From positions 1 to 5,381 of the forward strand of contig CALVVC010000073.1 of assembly GCA_944363755.1 (NCBI GenBank): a stretch of 5,381 nt of DNA, in the 5' to 3' direction. The notes under the pieces were generated by a model. That model was not told the DNA's origin and did not search any database. It saw nothing but the letters and a program-made list of their open reading frames with translations. The stretch comes from an uncultured Bacilli bacterium. Its GTDB lineage: Bacteria; Bacillota_I; Bacilli_A; RF39; UBA660. This document shows, in pieces, positions 4,634-5,381 of the stretch (its first letter is position 1; each line of letters begins with the position of its first letter). A program made the position numbers and the translations under genes.

Positions 4634-5381
4634 ATAAATTCATCTTCTAGTTTTTCTAGTGGTTCTTCATCAGCGAACTCATCTTCTAACGTATATTCAA
4701 CATCACGGTATTTCTTAAGACCAGTTCCAGCAGGTATTAATTTACCTATTAGGACATTTTCTTTCAATCCTTCAAGTTGATCTACTTTACCATGAATGGC
4801 TGCATCTGTTAAGATTCTTGTTGTCTCTTGGAATGAAGCTGCTGATAAGAATGAATCTGTTTCAAGAGAAGCTTTAGTAATACCAAGTAATACTGGTCGA
4901 CCTGTAGCAGGACGTTTACCACTAATAATTACTTCTTTATTACCCTCTGTGAATTCTCTAAAGTTAACAAGAGAGCCTGGTAGGAATTTAGTATCTCCTC
5001 CATCAACTATTCTTATTTTAGATATCATACGACGAGCGATAATTTCGATATGTTTATCAGCAATATCAACACCTTGAGAACGATAAGTATTTTGTACTTC
5101 TTTTAAGATATATTCTTGGGTTGTAATAGGATCTGTTACATCAAGTAATTCTTTTGGTGAGATAGCTCCTTCTGTTAATTTATCACCACAAGATACTGTA
5201 TCACCTTTTTCAACACAAAGTTTTGCACCATAGTTAGTTGTATGTTCTTTAGTTTCAACTTTGTTAGTAATACTAATCTTGTATTTACCATGATCTTCAG
5301 CAATTTTAGTAACTTTACCATCAATTTCAGCGATAGTTGCTTTACCTTTAGGATTACGTGCTTCAAATAACTCTTGAACAC
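4627..5381 (-). CDS. rpoC: DNA-directed RNA polymerase beta' subunit, C-terminal 250 residues (partial)
   Basis: The reading frame is open from the window edge (first full codon at 5379) to TAG at 4629-4627. It begins [13 protein letters not shown], the conserved segment after the trigger-loop region that is normally preceded by LPR. It continues through [12 protein letters not shown] (102-113), [15 protein letters not shown] and the very conserved [20 protein letters not shown] block, then [19 protein letters not shown] and [17 protein letters not shown]. These form the C-terminal beta' core that packs around the secondary channel and binds omega. The last ~22 residues are an acidic tail ([17 protein letters not shown]). 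The Met at 5028 is internal, not a start. The gene normally follows rpoB; that part is outside the window. Transcription ends at the hairpin directly after it. The similarity in length and sequence to the Bacillus RpoC end leaves little doubt. Confidence 0.98.
   Translation of the reverse strand, partial: VQELFEARNPKGKATIAEIDGKVTKIAEDHGKYKISITNKVETKEHTTNYGAKLCVEKGDTVSCGDKLTEGAISPKELLDVTDPITTQEYILKEVQNTYRSQGVDIADKHIEIIARRMISKIRIVDGGDTKFLPGSLVNFREFTEGNKEVIISGKRPATGRPVLLGITKASLETDSFLSAASFQETTRILTDAAIHGKVDQLEGLKENVLIGKLIPAGTGLKKYRDVEYTLEDEFADEEPLEKLEDEFME

Noticed and set aside
4796..5077. 93-codon open frame on the plus strand
   Set aside because: It lies fully antisense to the most conserved part of rpoC, has no clear ribosome site and no recognisable protein character.
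163..5379. Mycoplasma-type code with TGA read as Trp
   Set aside because: All 13 visible Trp residues use TGG and no reading frame contains an internal TGA; however, TGA is also not used as a stop in the six gene ends seen, so the test is only moderately strong.
5175..5381. 68-codon Leu/Lys-rich frame on the minus strand
   Set aside because: It is an out-of-frame reading of rpoC; the frame encoding the conserved [12 protein letters not shown] segment is open throughout this stretch.
5028..5381. RpoC C-terminus as a separate small gene starting at Met 5028
   Set aside because: The same frame is open to the window edge and encodes continuous conserved RpoC sequence upstream.
1..5381. Mobile element, phage, CRISPR or defence system
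   Set aside because: No terminal inverted repeats, transposase or integrase motifs, spaced repeats or defence domains; all genes are housekeeping-like apart from the small membrane protein.

Overview
The window comes from a low-GC bacterium. Every gene lies on the minus strand, so transcription runs from high to low coordinates. The proteins (RpoC tail, GAPDH, PGK, divergent triosephosphate isomerase, membrane glycolipid-type glycosyltransferase) read as Bacillota or wall-poor relatives of the Mollicutes/RF39 type. That placement is inference from AT-richness and protein style. All visible Trp codons are TGG and no CDS contains TGA, so the standard bacterial code fits. Stops are TAA five times and TAG once.

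In transcription order: (1) the last 250 codons of rpoC (5381 to 4627), closed by a strong intrinsic terminator whose stem begins inside the final codons. (2) A second unit starting at an extended -10 promoter: a HAD-fold 5'-nucleotidase-like gene, a 62-residue single-pass membrane protein, and gap (GAPDH). The small gene and gap are joined by a TAATG stop/start overlap. The unit ends at a short hairpin terminator that begins in the gap stop codon. (3) A third unit starting at a TTGAAA-N17-TACAAT promoter: pgk, a GT4 glycosyltransferase, and the beginning of a divergent triosephosphate isomerase gene. The isomerase start lies 29 nt inside the glycosyltransferase gene, and the window edge cuts the gene.

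The region is thus a lower-glycolysis cluster (GAPDH, PGK, TIM) directly downstream of the RNA polymerase gene. Three non-glycolytic genes are interleaved: a nucleotidase, a small membrane protein and a probable glycolipid synthase. Intergenic space is minimal (largest gap 108 nt), so no stretch over 300 nt lacks a gene. I see no tRNA, rRNA, CRISPR, IS element or phage sequence.

The most unusual points are: the small membrane protein, whose acidic C-terminal codons carry the gap Shine-Dalgarno; two promoters with identical geometry (TACAAT, 23 nt, ATG) and very short predicted leaders; a 13-nt near-repeat, one copy containing a 10-bp palindrome, spaced 51 bp apart at the pgk promoter; and the altered catalytic-loop signature and shortened N-terminal region of the isomerase.
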